Shown here: positions 18,633 through 27,009 of the stretch, piece after piece
How the letters are laid out: every line of letters begins with the position of its first letter
Position numbering within the stretch: position 1 is the stretch's first letter
Assembly: GCF_030127105.1 (NCBI RefSeq)
Contig: NZ_CP126161.1
Coordinates: 1,178,001 to 1,242,000, forward strand
Length of the DNA stretch: 64,000 nucleotides
Source: Haloarcula pelagica
GTDB taxonomy: Archaea; Halobacteriota; Halobacteria; Halobacteriales; Haloarculaceae
Direction of reading: 5' to 3'
Made by a program: the position numbers and the translations under genes
The notes under the pieces: generated by a model
Told to the model about the DNA's origin: nothing
The model's input: only the letters and a program-made list of their open reading frames with translations
The model's database searches: none

Positions 18633-18714
18633 TATAGTAACAATTGGAACGATATACACACCAATCGCACTACGGCCGTGCGAACGGGGCATTGATTTTC
18701 AATGGCTACTATAG
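18633..18714 (-). repeat. Short hairpin mobile element (MITE-like), copy 2, inverted
   Basis: 82 bases; read on the minus strand it begins CTATAGTAGCCATTGAAAAT and ends CAATTGTTACTATA, like the copy at 12234, with a weaker internal GCAC/GTGC stem. It is inverted relative to copy 1, so the two bracket the ATPase, binding protein, mutarotase, MR-family and Gfo6 genes. Confidence 0.7.
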
Positions 18715-18856
18715 GCTGTATGGGAGAGAATCCAGACGGCCAGTCGTAGTTGATTTGCTGGTGGTCCAACACATCTATTACTAGAAACTGGGTCTCAGCG
18801 TGGAAGGCCCAGTATCTATTGATAGATTCTTACAGCGTTTCGAAGCTGACTCACGG

Positions 18857-19321
18857 TTAGTTATCTCCACGAAGGGCTGGGGATATCTCCTCGATGGCCC
18901 TGACAAACTCTTCCGGGCGTTGAGAGCCAATCATCATCGTACGTCCATCCGTCCGCTCGATCCAGACGCCACGATTACCGCTGACGTTGTATGCGGTCTT
19001 CCCGGGGACCCACCGAATGCCCCAGCCCCCGAACTCACCGATTGGGCTGTACTCCGTAGACTCATACGACTCGATTTCTGCCCACGAAATACGACGGAAC
19101 GACCGGTGTAGCGGCCACATCTCGATATAGATGCCGTCGGCTCTCACTTCGGTCTGGAGACGGAGACTGTAGATCAGGCCAGCGGCCAGGATGAGGATTA
19201 CGAGGCCGGCCCAGGAAATTGGGCCTAATACGAGCAGCAACAAAGCCGCGCCCCCGAGCAACGCCCAGAGCCACGGCTGGCGAAATCGCTGTACCTCCTG
19301 AAAGACTGGCTCTTGCTCCAT
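18857..19321 (-). CDS. Small membrane-anchored protein, DUF6141-like
   Basis: A 154-residue protein starting MEQEPVFQEVQRFRQPW. Two hydrophobic segments (about residues 20-60) are followed by a PH-like soluble part: TEVRADGIYIEMWPLHR, RRISWAEIESYES, GWGIRWVPGKTAYN and TMMIGSQRPEEFVRAI. The layout matches the widespread DUF6141-type proteins of unknown function. ATG at 19321 is preferred over a longer start, since it places the membrane segments near the N-terminus. No operon partner is evident. Confidence 0.65.
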   Translation of the reverse strand: MEQEPVFQEVQRFRQPWLWALLGGAALLLLVLGPISWAGLVILILAAGLIYSLRLQTEVRADGIYIEMWPLHRSFRRISWAEIESYESTEYSPIGEFGGWGIRWVPGKTAYNVSGNRGVWIERTDGRTMMIGSQRPEEFVRAIEEISPALRGDN

Positions 19322-19562
19322 ACGTACGTTGTACTGACGGTGCGCTACTGAGTAATTGTTTCTCCGGACAGGGTGGTTCGGTTGAGCCAACTACACGCTG
19401 CGCATACCCTGTCCTGTCATCATATAGCACACCGCCGATACTCTGAATGCAAGTGCTGTGCGATATACTCCTGGAACCAACTACGTCGTTCCGCAAACGG
19501 TTCTGGTACCCCGCATTTGTGGTGCCACCGGTTCCCTGGCTCTCCAAGTGGAGGTAACACAG

Positions 19563-19964
19563 ATGGGACTCTTCGATACGGTCATACTGCACGACGATGT
19601 CCACCTCCCCGAGTACCCGGATGGAGTCGCGCCTGCCGAGACGATCGACTGGCAGACGAAGGGGATTGTTCGACCCAGCATGACGACCTTCCGGATCACC
19701 GCTGATGGGCGACTGCTCGAAGAGGAGTGGCACGCCGAGTCAGTCCCCCCAGACGATCGCCCCTTTGCCAGTCGAGATGATATCGAACCCGGCGATTTCC
19801 GCTATCTCGTCGGCGCCAGAAAGCGAGTCCACGAGGGGTGGACAGAACGCGATGACTTCCATGGGCGGTTCGTGATCACGCATTCGTCCGACGAGATGGA
19901 GTCACTGCTGAAATATCGAGTGACGTTCACGCATGGCCGGCTTGAGGGCTTCGAGCGCGTGTAA
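19563..19964 (+). CDS. Hypothetical protein, 133 residues
   Basis: An acidic soluble protein starting MGLFDTVILHDDVHLPEYPDG. It has no signal or membrane segment. The conserved-looking stretch is DWQTKGIVRPSMTTFRITAD, and the C-terminus is a mixed alpha/beta tail (FVITHSSDEMESLLKYRVTF). No family is recognised. ATG at 19563 is chosen because the upstream extension is low-quality sequence and an AGGT motif lies just before. It is convergent with the gene at 20005. Confidence 0.6.
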   Translation: MGLFDTVILHDDVHLPEYPDGVAPAETIDWQTKGIVRPSMTTFRITADGRLLEEEWHAESVPPDDRPFASRDDIEPGDFRYLVGARKRVHEGWTERDDFHGRFVITHSSDEMESLLKYRVTFTHGRLEGFERV

Positions 19965-20004
19965 TTGGGGTCTAGTTACGCATCGCTGGGCGATATCTGG
20001 CTAT

Positions 20005-20457
20005 CTAGACCGGCCAGGTGGGAATCGAGGGCGTGCCAGTCTCCCAGCGAATCGCCTCTAGCGCCGCCGGAAGTTGCTGCAGACGGGTATCGAGGACGGA
20101 GAGTGGGTGCGCGTCGAGAAACGTCGCCTCATGCCGGTTGACGGGCGTGTCTTCGTAATTGAGTCGGATATGACAGGCCCCGAGCTCCGGATGGTCAGCG
20201 TCCTGGTGGAAACCGAGCATCAGGCTTCGGTCCGGCTCCACCCAATTGATGCAGTAGTATTCGTGGTCGACGCCGGCGGGATACCAGAAGCGAATCTCCA
20301 GTCGTGCGATCGCCACGTCGTAGGAGTCACTCAGGAACGTTGTCGGATCGACATCCGCGATGACGTACCGGGGTCTGCGTCGAGACGGACGATAGCGTAC
20401 GTCCTCACACCCAGCCTGTGTCCTACCAGCTGCGCCTACAACAAGTGGAGGCCGCAT
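20005..20457 (-). CDS. Hypothetical protein, 150 residues
   Basis: A soluble protein whose core reads FLSDSYDVAIARLEIRFWYP, HEYYCINWVEPDRSLMLGFHQDADHPELG and CHIRLNYED. The pattern of a W-x-E-P-D motif and a His/Asp-rich HQDADHPELG recurs in haloarchaeal proteins of unknown function. The first 35 residues are Arg-rich and the true start could be later. It begins 5 bases before the stop of the Mrr-like gene, so co-transcription is likely, with the nuclease gene upstream. Confidence 0.6.
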   Translation of the reverse strand: MRPPLVVGAAGRTQAGCEDVRYRPSRRRPRYVIADVDPTTFLSDSYDVAIARLEIRFWYPAGVDHEYYCINWVEPDRSLMLGFHQDADHPELGACHIRLNYEDTPVNRHEATFLDAHPLSVLDTRLQQLPAALEAIRWETGTPSIPTWPV

Positions 20458-20461
20458 CAGG

Positions 20462-21823
20462 TTAGATGATGCCGCCAATCACGAGGAGACCGATGAGGAG
20501 CAGCGTCGCGACCACGCTACCGCTGGCTAGCCACTTGTTCTCCATGGCCTTCTCGTGAATCGGCATGGCGGCGTACTCCTTGCGGAACGCCTCGAGGTTC
20601 TGTTCGTCGTAGAAGTACTTCGTCTTCAGCGCGAACCGTTCGGTCACCGCACAGCCCGTACAGATCGGCTCCCCTTCGAGCCGTTCGGTCTTGCTGTGGC
20701 TGTCGCAGGCGATCGCCCCGCAGTTCGGACAGTACGTGTACGTCTCGTCGACGCCCCTCGTGTCACAGTGGACGCACCGATGGATGCCGTCCTCTTCAGT
20801 CACTCTGGACGGGCCCGCGGCGTAGTACTCATAGGAATAGGTGTACTCTTCGAGGTCGGTTGTCTGTCGAACCTCGGGGAGGTACACCGGTTCGATCGAC
20901 TGGACGGAGATGTCCGAGCGATTCGGTTCGCAGGTCTTCTCGTACGTGACGTTGTTATCGCCGGTGTAGGTCACCGTCGTCGTGTGATAGTCCTGGAGCC
21001 GGTCGACGGCCCACTCCTTGTACTCCGTCTGGGTCTGGCCGAAGCGGCGTTCCTCGACGTCGTCGAATGTCGCCCCGAACTGGTCGACATCAAGATCAAC
21101 CGTCGCATGGAGGTTCTCGGTGACCAGCGTCGCGACCGTTTCGTCGGCGACCTGTGGGTGCCCACGTTCGGCGTGGACGACGAACCCTGTACGGTCGTTG
21201 ATTCGGTGGATGACGCCGACGGAGGTTTCGAAGACGGCGTCGGTGTCGGCGGTGATCACAACTACTGGGCGGAACGTCACCTGCGCGTGGGGCCTCGGGA
21301 TGTCCGCAGCCTCGATGTTCTCGATGTCGCGAAACGCCTCCTGAACCGGTGCGTCGACATCTGTGGCCGGGTCGTGCGGCCGCAGTGTCTCGTCACAGAG
21401 GATCTCGATGCGGCCGTTGTAGAGGTCGAGCCCGATCTCGTCGGCGATCTCCCGAAGGTCCTCGCCGTCGATCAGTTCGATGGGATATGGATCGTCGTTC
21501 CGCTGGAGTCGGTCTGCGTACTCTTCGGCAGGGCTCGTGAACCGGCCGGTCGTCACCACCATCCCTCGCTTCGGACCATCGAAGTCGAACGTCGCGATCG
21601 CCGAGTGGAGCTTCTGGACGACCGGCCGACCGACCGTACCCGTGTGTTTGCACTCGACGACGATCGCCCGCCGTGTTCCGTCGACGACCTCTTCCATCAG
21701 GACATCCCGCCCCTCGTCGGCTGTCCGCTCGGCCTGCCGGACGTTCTCGTAACCGAGGTTGCGGAACACATCTTCCATCAAGTCCTCGAACTCGAATCCA
21801 GAGAGGTCGTCCAGTACGGCCAT
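20462..21823 (-). CDS. Mrr-like restriction endonuclease domain protein with zinc ribbon and membrane anchor
   Basis: A 453-residue protein. The N-terminal domain (about 1-130) is a Mrr-type PD-(D/E)xK nuclease: FEFEDLMEDVFRNLGYENV, then Asp in DEGRDV and the catalytic ECK in IVVECKHTG, followed by GMVVTTGRFTSPAEEYA. The middle (about 150-340) is unassigned. Near residue 355 there is a zinc ribbon (CVHC, CPNC, CTGC), and a hydrophobic helix ends the chain (VVATLLLIGLLVIGG). The membrane anchor is unusual for a restriction enzyme. ATG at 21823 starts MAVLDDLSG. Role: probably defence or DNA turnover; inferred. Confidence 0.8.
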   Translation of the reverse strand: MAVLDDLSGFEFEDLMEDVFRNLGYENVRQAERTADEGRDVLMEEVVDGTRRAIVVECKHTGTVGRPVVQKLHSAIATFDFDGPKRGMVVTTGRFTSPAEEYADRLQRNDDPYPIELIDGEDLREIADEIGLDLYNGRIEILCDETLRPHDPATDVDAPVQEAFRDIENIEAADIPRPHAQVTFRPVVVITADTDAVFETSVGVIHRINDRTGFVVHAERGHPQVADETVATLVTENLHATVDLDVDQFGATFDDVEERRFGQTQTEYKEWAVDRLQDYHTTTVTYTGDNNVTYEKTCEPNRSDISVQSIEPVYLPEVRQTTDLEEYTYSYEYYAAGPSRVTEEDGIHRCVHCDTRGVDETYTYCPNCGAIACDSHSKTERLEGEPICTGCAVTERFALKTKYFYDEQNLEAFRKEYAAMPIHEKAMENKWLASGSVVATLLLIGLLVIGGII

Positions 21824-21939
21824 TCGAATGTAATTGGACTGTATTTTGCAACACTCAAATACGTTGCCGACGTCGGCGACAACCCAGCTGCAACTAACGG
21901 CGATTTTCTGCACCCCTGGACGGTGAGGGGTTTCCCGAT

Positions 21940-22074
21940 ATGAGCACTGAGCACCAAGCCGTCGACGAACAGCCGCCAGAACACACCACCGACGACGTCG
22001 ACATCGACGCCGAACACCAGGAGGCACAGGCAACCGGCGAGGTCTTCGAGGGCCAGCAGCGAGGAGGTCGGTAA
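21940..22074 (+). CDS. Small acidic protein, 44 residues
   Basis: A very acidic peptide, MSTEHQAVDEQPPEHTTDDV and so on, ending QQRGGR. It ends one base before the ATG of the zinc-ribbon gene at 22076, so the two are translationally coupled. Composition and coupling support a real gene. Function unknown. Confidence 0.5.
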   Translation: MSTEHQAVDEQPPEHTTDDVDIDAEHQEAQATGEVFEGQQRGGR

Positions 22075-22075
22075 G

Positions 22076-22522
22076 ATGGTCTGTCCGGACTGCGAGCGTC
22101 CGTACCCGTCGACGGCCTGCATCGGCAAGCGCTACCAGATTGACGGAGCGAGCTACGATCCGATCCCATGGGGCGAGGAAGCACAGTTCCTAACCTACGA
22201 GCAGCAGGTCACCACACTCGAAACGGAGGTCCTCTCCGGCGGTCGAGGCCGTCTCTCGAAAGCCGACGTCCGCCAGGAACTCGAGCGCTTCGTCGCGACG
22301 ACTGACCCCGAGGCGTGGAACAGCCGCTCCTGTCCCGCCTGTGGCGTCGAGCAAGGCGAGTACCATCATCACCTCTGTGACTACGAAGAATGCCCCGCCT
22401 GTGGCGGACAGCCCCTGATCTGTCCCTGTGAGATCGACATCGAGATCACAGACCACGAGCAGGTCCAGGCCGACGCCAGCAGCCAGGGACACCTGGCCAA
22501 GCTCTTGGGCCAGCTCAGATAG
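22076..22522 (+). CDS. Zinc-ribbon protein, 148 residues
   Basis: Starts MVCPDCERPYPSTACIGKRYQ. Three cysteine clusters are visible: CPDC at the N-terminus, CPACG near residue 86 and CPACGGQP near residue 103 with CPC shortly after. These suggest two or three zinc-binding knuckles. The middle is helical (TYEQQVTTLETEVLSG). No catalytic motif. It is coupled to the 44-residue gene before it and divergent from the Mrr-like gene, so it may be functionally tied to either. Family not recognised. Confidence 0.65.
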   Translation: MVCPDCERPYPSTACIGKRYQIDGASYDPIPWGEEAQFLTYEQQVTTLETEVLSGGRGRLSKADVRQELERFVATTDPEAWNSRSCPACGVEQGEYHHHLCDYEECPACGGQPLICPCEIDIEITDHEQVQADASSQGHLAKLLGQLR

Positions 22523-22610
22523 CTACACCTTGGTCCCCGACGATTACCGGTCGGTAGGACAAGAGTCCAGCGGCCAAACACTCAATACTCGTGTCATCAA
22601 ACAGGTACAC

Positions 22611-22856
22611 ATGGCTACAATCGAAATTGACGAGGAGGTGTACGAGGCATTACGACTACCTGAACATGAGCGGTCACAAGCTATGAAAGAAGAATTAGCC
22701 GTCTCGCTGTATGCTCGCGATGTTCTTTCGTTCGGGAAGGCTCGCGCTCTCGCAGAGCTCTCTACCCGAGAGTTCCAAGCACTGCTTGGTGAGCGCGAAA
22801 TTCCGCGTCACTACACCGAAACCGAACTCGCTGAAGACCTCGACTATGCCGAATAG
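22611..22856 (+). CDS. UPF0175-type antitoxin
   Basis: An 81-residue protein of the UPF0175 family: MATIEIDEEVYEALRLPE, then ELAVSLYARDVLSFGKARALAELS and FQALLGEREIPRHY. UPF0175 proteins are small HTH-like antitoxins paired with DUF3368 PIN-like toxins, as here, where the toxin start codon lies inside the 3' end of this gene (11-base overlap). It should neutralise the toxin and repress the operon. Confidence 0.85.
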   Translation: MATIEIDEEVYEALRLPEHERSQAMKEELAVSLYARDVLSFGKARALAELSTREFQALLGEREIPRHYTETELAEDLDYAE

Positions 22857-23334
22857 CGAGGTTGTCGTCTCGGACACCTCACCGCTTCTCAATCTTGCAC
22901 TCATTGATCGACTTGACTTGCTCACATCACAGTTTTCCAGTCTCACAATCCCGACTCAGGTCTGGGACGAACTCACCAACGGAGACGCAGGGCTAGACGC
23001 GCTCCGAGACCTCCACGATACAGAGTTCCTCACGGTGGTCGACGTGGAGCGATCTGACCTGTTCACTGAGATTTTCCGTGACCTGGACCTCGGTGAAACA
23101 GCGGCGATCTGCTATGCCATTGAGCAGGATGCTGACCTCCTCCTTCTTGATGAGAAGGATGGCCGTCAAGTCGCCCGTAGACACGACTTGAGCGTGACTG
23201 GTGTCATCGGTATCCTCCTTCGGGCGGCCAACGAAGATGATCTGGACCTACAGCAGGAACTGGATGCCCTTCGTGAGGCTGGATTTTGGATTTCTGATGA
23301 GCTTTATTCGAAGATTCTCTCCGAAGTAGAATAG
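22846..23334 (+). CDS. DUF3368 (PIN-like) toxin
   Basis: A 162-residue PIN-like nuclease. The acidic residues fit the fold: Asp in VVVSDTSPLLNLA, Glu in LDLGETAAICYA and Asp in LLLDEKDGRQVAR. The C-terminal GVIGILLRAANE is typical of DUF3368. ATG at 22846 overlaps the antitoxin gene. It would act as an RNase toxin. The frame is intact, so the module may be functional. It lies just before an IS insertion. Confidence 0.85.
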   Translation: MPNSEVVVSDTSPLLNLALIDRLDLLTSQFSSLTIPTQVWDELTNGDAGLDALRDLHDTEFLTVVDVERSDLFTEIFRDLDLGETAAICYAIEQDADLLLLDEKDGRQVARRHDLSVTGVIGILLRAANEDDLDLQQELDALREAGFWISDELYSKILSEVE

Positions 23335-23402
23335 CGCTATTGCCCTTTTATTGTCCACCAGTCCACTCGCTTCCTCCAATACTGCCCGTTTGCAGATACC
23401 GG

Positions 23403-23593
23403 TCAGGTGCGGGTATCGTCGGTATCCTGATCCGGATCGGCCAGGTATCGCACCCGCTTCAGCGACACGTCGTCGACGTATGCTGTACCCGGCCCCGAGC
23501 CGTAATAGACCCACACCTCTGCGGACTTAACCGGTTGATCGTCGTCGAAATCCGAGATAACACATCGATCACGGTATTCTGTCCAGTCCACTT
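23403..23593 (-). pseudogene. C-terminal remnant of a carbohydrate-binding-module-like protein
   Basis: The last 60 or so residues of a longer protein: DWTEYRDRC, FDDDQPVKSAEVWVYYG and GTAYVDDVSLKRV. The last motif is the typical C-terminal strand of CBM4/9-like jelly-roll modules. Its 5' part is missing because an insertion sequence starts at 23594. The lost part is not found beyond the other end of the IS. Confidence 0.6.
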
Positions 23594-24530
23594 GGCTCTG
23601 GTGAATCGCTGGACGACGGCGACTTCGACCGTTAGAACTAGGAAGTTGAAGCGGGAAACCGCCGATGCTCTATGTCGAAGATCTCCCGCTTCACGAGCAA
23701 AGTCGTTCAGTTAGCTAAAAATGCTGTTGGTGAGCGAGGCGAAGTCGCCGCCCCCGAAGGGGTGGCGGCTTCGCCGAGTATGCGGTGGTGTCGCTGCACT
23801 GTCTGCGGGTTTACCTGGAAAAATCCTACCGAGAAGCACTTGATTTGCTGAGCGAGATGCCACAAATACTCGGGGAGATCGGACTCGACACGGCCGATCT
23901 CCCCGACCACTCGACGCTAATCAAGTGGTTTGACAGAATCAAGACAGCACTCTGGCGAGTGCTGCTGCGCCTGTCGGCGCAACTGCACGAGCCGAGCGGT
24001 CACGCCGCGATAGACGCGACATTCTTCGACCGCGAAAACGCTAGCAAGCACTACTGTCGCCGGACGAATTACCGGGTTCAGACACTCAAAGCAACTGCTC
24101 TCGTCGACACAGAAAGCCAAGCCATTCTGGACGTTCATTGTACGACCGAGAAACGCCACGACACACAGCTTGGCTGGCAGGTCGCCCTCCGCAACGCGGG
24201 CGACCTCGCCAGCCTCGCTGCTGACAAAGGCTACGACTGGATGGATTTACGCGATAAACTCCGTGAAGAAGGCGTGAGACCGCTGATCAAACATCGTGAG
24301 TTCCGGCCCATCGATCACGCGCACAACGCGCGGATCGATGGGCCTCGATACCGCCAGAGAGCGATGTGTGAGACCGTCTTCTCCACGATCAAGCGCACGC
24401 TCGGTGACGCCGTGCGTGCACGAACCTGGTACGGTGAATTTCGTGAACTCGTCCTGATGTGTGCGGTTCACAACATCAAGCAATCTCTAAAACAGTGAAA
24501 TCAAGCTACGTCTGGTGATTCACCACCGCC
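23594..24530. mobile_element. IS5-family insertion sequence (937 bp), transposase frameshifted
   Basis: Imperfect inverted repeats GGCTCTGGTGAATC (23594) and GGCGGTGGTGAATC (reversed, ending 24530) enclose a transposase related to that at 5552. It interrupts the carbohydrate-binding-module-like gene on its left. No clear target duplication. Confidence 0.75.
23673..24498 (+). pseudogene. IS5-family transposase, frameshifted near residue 30
   Basis: The original start is ATG at 23673 (MSKISRFTSKVVQLA). One base is missing relative to the sister gene at 5552 in the glycine-codon run near 23757-23775, so the N-terminal frame runs out of register. The rest (23785 on) is intact, with Asp in AAIDATFFDRE, Asp in LAADKGYDW and Glu in CETVFSTIKRT. 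Unless the shift is bypassed by slippage in the G run or by internal initiation at the GTG at 23785, the transposase is not made in full. Confidence 0.75.
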
Positions 24531-24536
24531 GTCTAA

Positions 24537-24743
24537 TCAGAAGGCATTGGAGATACGAAAGAGTACATAGCCAGAAATGGCAACTGCTGGAAGAAAGAAT
24601 GTCGGAGCCACGGAATCATTGGCCGGCGTACACACAGTATAGTGTGCGAGACACACAGCCCCCCCAGTATGATACGCTGTCAGTCCAATAACACAGCCAA
24701 CGATAGCAACGGAAACCGCAATTCGGCGAGGTGGCTGAACCAT
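24537..24743 (-). CDS. Small membrane protein, 68 residues
   Basis: Starts MVQPPRRIAVSVAIVGCVIG, with two hydrophobic segments (about residues 8-25 and 48-63) and a loop with two cysteines (CLAHYTVC). It ends 7 bases from the IS right end, so its last codons might derive from the insertion. No family recognised. Confidence 0.45.
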   Translation of the reverse strand: MVQPPRRIAVSVAIVGCVIGLTAYHTGGAVCLAHYTVCTPANDSVAPTFFLPAVAISGYVLFRISNAF

Positions 24744-24853
24744 TGGAACGTTGTGGAAAAGTCGCTCACAAACAGTAAATATCTATGGTATCAGGATATC
24801 CCTATCCTAATTTGATTATGAATTTAGTTCCAATATTTACCTCTAAAACACAT

Positions 24854-24872
24854 ATTTTCTGACCCAGAAAAT
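24854..24872 (+). promoter_or_regulatory. Palindromic operator-like site A, upstream of CPBP protease
   Basis: ATTTTCTGACCCAGAAAAT: perfect 8-base arms around ACC. Its centre is 51 bases before the ATG at 24914, the shared spacing. Positioned just upstream of the expected BRE/TATA region. Confidence 0.65.
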
Positions 24873-24913
24873 CTCCCCTCCCTGATAAGCGGTTCTCAAA
24901 GGAACGTTGAAAC

Positions 24914-25891
24914 ATGGGACTTGTATCTGTACATGTCCGCCGTTTACTGTACGGTTCCGACGATACTCGAGTTCGCGCCACGTGGCGGGCGTTTGTACCG
25001 TTCGCTCTCGCCGTTCTCGTCATCCTTGTCTCGATAGTCGCATTACGGGCCTTGGTTACGCAGTCTCAGGTTCCATATTCCGCCTGGATGGATCAGTTTG
25101 CAGTCGGTGTCATCATGTTGCTCGCCGCCGGCACCGTCTTGGCTGTTGCAACGCGGCTTGATCATCGTCCGCTCTCGGCGTATGGCATCGCTCGTAGTCG
25201 ACGGTGGGCGACCGACCTGGGAGTCGGACTGGCCGGTGGGGTCCTCATGTCGGGCGTTCCGATAGCCGTCGGCGTCGCCTTGGGATACGGGGCCGTTACG
25301 ACGGTGTTTGCCGGCGTCGCAGGTGGGTCAACGGGATTGGCCGTCGTCGCTATTGTCTTTGGCCAAGTCTCGAACGTCCTCTACGAGGAAGTACTCTTCC
25401 GGAGCGTCATGATTCAGAATTTCGCCGACGGACTGAGCGCACGGCTTGACGCACGGCAGTTAGAGCTCGCCGGTGCGATCGGTATGAGTTCAGTGGTGTT
25501 CGGGTTCAGCCACGTCATCTTTGCCGGCGGTGGTGGAACCGAAGGGCGAAGCATCCAATTGATATTCTCGGCGACGCTTTTCGGTCTTGCGTGGGCGACT
25601 GCATACGTCCTCACGGGCCACATCGCCTTTCCTGTCGGTATCCATCTCGCATACAACCTCTCGAACGGCTTCTTGTTTCAGGTCAGCTCACAACTCTCAG
25701 CGGGGACTTCTTTCCCAGCACTGCTTCGAATTGGTGTGACATCCGGAGGGTTCTGGAATTCGACCCTGCTTACCGCTCTCCGCTTTGGCGTTGCGCTTTC
25801 GTTCACCGTCGGGTGGGTGTATTTTCGAGACGGTAATCTTCGAGTGGCAATCGAAAGACGGACTCTGGACAGCATCGGCTCAGAGAGGTAA
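24914..25891 (+). CDS. CPBP-family intramembrane metalloprotease
   Basis: A 325-residue multi-pass membrane protein of the CPBP (CAAX prenyl protease 2/Abi) family. The three conserved motifs are present: EEVLFR (about residues 158-163), FGFSHVIF (about 196) and HLAYNLSNGF (about 243). The two Glu and the His residues would bind the metal and cut substrates within the membrane. In bacteria such proteins often give immunity to peptide antibiotics; here that is only a possibility, supported by the nearby ABC exporter sharing the same promoter palindrome. The gene stands alone on the plus strand. Confidence 0.9.
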   Translation: MGLVSVHVRRLLYGSDDTRVRATWRAFVPFALAVLVILVSIVALRALVTQSQVPYSAWMDQFAVGVIMLLAAGTVLAVATRLDHRPLSAYGIARSRRWATDLGVGLAGGVLMSGVPIAVGVALGYGAVTTVFAGVAGGSTGLAVVAIVFGQVSNVLYEEVLFRSVMIQNFADGLSARLDARQLELAGAIGMSSVVFGFSHVIFAGGGGTEGRSIQLIFSATLFGLAWATAYVLTGHIAFPVGIHLAYNLSNGFLFQVSSQLSAGTSFPALLRIGVTSGGFWNSTLLTALRFGVALSFTVGWVYFRDGNLRVAIERRTLDSIGSER

Positions 25892-25963
25892 CCGGAGCCC
25901 TCGGGTGGTTGACGAGTGGCCGGATTCTGCCCACGGGCTGAGCGGGAGGCCACTCCGGAAAAC

Positions 25964-26833
25964 TCACTCCGAAAGCGGGCCGGTCCGAAACGAAGCCCCG
26001 GTGGCGTGGATTCGTTGCTTGTATGCTCGGGCCATGATCGCTATGAGTAAGAAGGAGATGGCAGTACTTTCGATCGTCGTGAGTACGTTGGCTGGCAGTC
26101 GCGGGAGTGCTGTGAAGAGCGCAAACGAGAGCGGGATCTGAACGACGACAGGGACAGCTGCAAGCAGAAACAGCCGCCCACGGGCACCTGCCGTGAGCGC
26201 CCAACTACCCCGGATGGCATCGAGAACTCCTTTGTCCCTGACGGCGATCTCCTGCCCGGTGAACACGAGGCCGACGCCGACGACGGCGCTTGGCAACAGC
26301 GACAGTACAGCCACACCGGCAATGATAGCACCGTCGGTCAGAGACGGGGTTGCAGTAAACAGATGCGTGCCAACGACGAGAGAGAGACAGACAAAACCGA
26401 CAGCTAACCCTATGAGTGCAATGACTACGATGGCCAGTGCGACGACCCAGTTGGCGACCACGCTGAGGACCGTCGCCATACCGAGCCGATGGAAAATATA
26501 CTCCTCGGGGATACGGGTGGTCTCCTCGCTTACCAGTGTTCGGTGTGTGACGACCCGAACCGGGACCGTCAGGAGTCCTCCGGTCAAGCCAGCCAGGAGT
26601 CCCGCGGGGAGTGCGAGCAGCGGCGACATCTGGCCGCCCGACGGAACGGCGGTCGGGGAATTAGTGGGAGCAGTAGGTGTCAGGGGTAGATACGTCGTCG
26701 CGACTAACTGTGTGAAGCCTGTCTGTAGAACAGTCCCGACCAACAGCGCAGACAGTAAAAGGGCGCCGTTTCGTGATGCGATTCGTGGAATACTGTCTGA
26801 GATGACAGTTCGGAGTTGGAGGGACACAGTCAT
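25964..26833 (-). CDS. Multi-pass membrane protein, DUF7847/glycerophosphodiesterase-membrane-domain-like
   Basis: A 289-residue protein with about six hydrophobic segments. The stretch GLVFTGQEIAVRDKGVLDAIRGSWALT is the typical central signature of haloarchaeal membrane proteins resembling the membrane domain of glycerophosphoryl diester phosphodiesterases. Two broken membrane genes at 32268 and 34826 show the related style. ATG at 26833 starts MTVSLQLRTV; one six codons earlier is possible. Function unknown. It is convergent with the CPBP gene. Confidence 0.7.
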   Translation of the reverse strand: MTVSLQLRTVISDSIPRIASRNGALLLSALLVGTVLQTGFTQLVATTYLPLTPTAPTNSPTAVPSGGQMSPLLALPAGLLAGLTGGLLTVPVRVVTHRTLVSEETTRIPEEYIFHRLGMATVLSVVANWVVALAIVVIALIGLAVGFVCLSLVVGTHLFTATPSLTDGAIIAGVAVLSLLPSAVVGVGLVFTGQEIAVRDKGVLDAIRGSWALTAGARGRLFLLAAVPVVVQIPLSFALFTALPRLPANVLTTIESTAISFLLIAIMARAYKQRIHATGASFRTGPLSE

Positions 26834-26950
26834 ACAGCCGGTTGGCCCCATGATAATTCAAACGATGTGTCGGCTTCGGAAAAGGTGTTGACACCTATAC
26901 ATCGCGGAGACGGACGTGTTTCAGACAGGATAGCAGAAACCAGGAGGTTG

Positions 26951-26969
26951 ATTTTCCGGGCCTGAAAAG
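26951..26969 (+). promoter_or_regulatory. Palindromic operator-like site B, upstream of winged-helix regulator
   Basis: ATTTTCCGGGCCTGAAAAG, centre 50 bases before the GTG at 27010. A TATA-like CTTTTATTC follows at 26979-26987. If the regulator binds this site it is autoregulated. Confidence 0.65.
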
Positions 26970-27009
26970 AAGCGGACGCTTTTATTCCATTGCTTGTGTA
27001 GCGAGAGAC

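Noticed and set aside
19970-20011. Inverted GGTCTAG/CTAGACC between convergent genes as a terminator
   Set aside because: Only 7-base arms with a loop of nearly 30 bases and no T-run.
20555-21943. A 462-codon plus-strand open frame
   Set aside because: It is antisense to the Mrr-like gene, whose motifs are clear; long antisense frames are common in GC-rich haloarchaeal DNA.
26877-26884. Half of the shared palindrome upstream of the membrane gene at 25964
   Set aside because: Only one arm (CTTTTCCG on the minus strand) and the spacing to the start does not fit.
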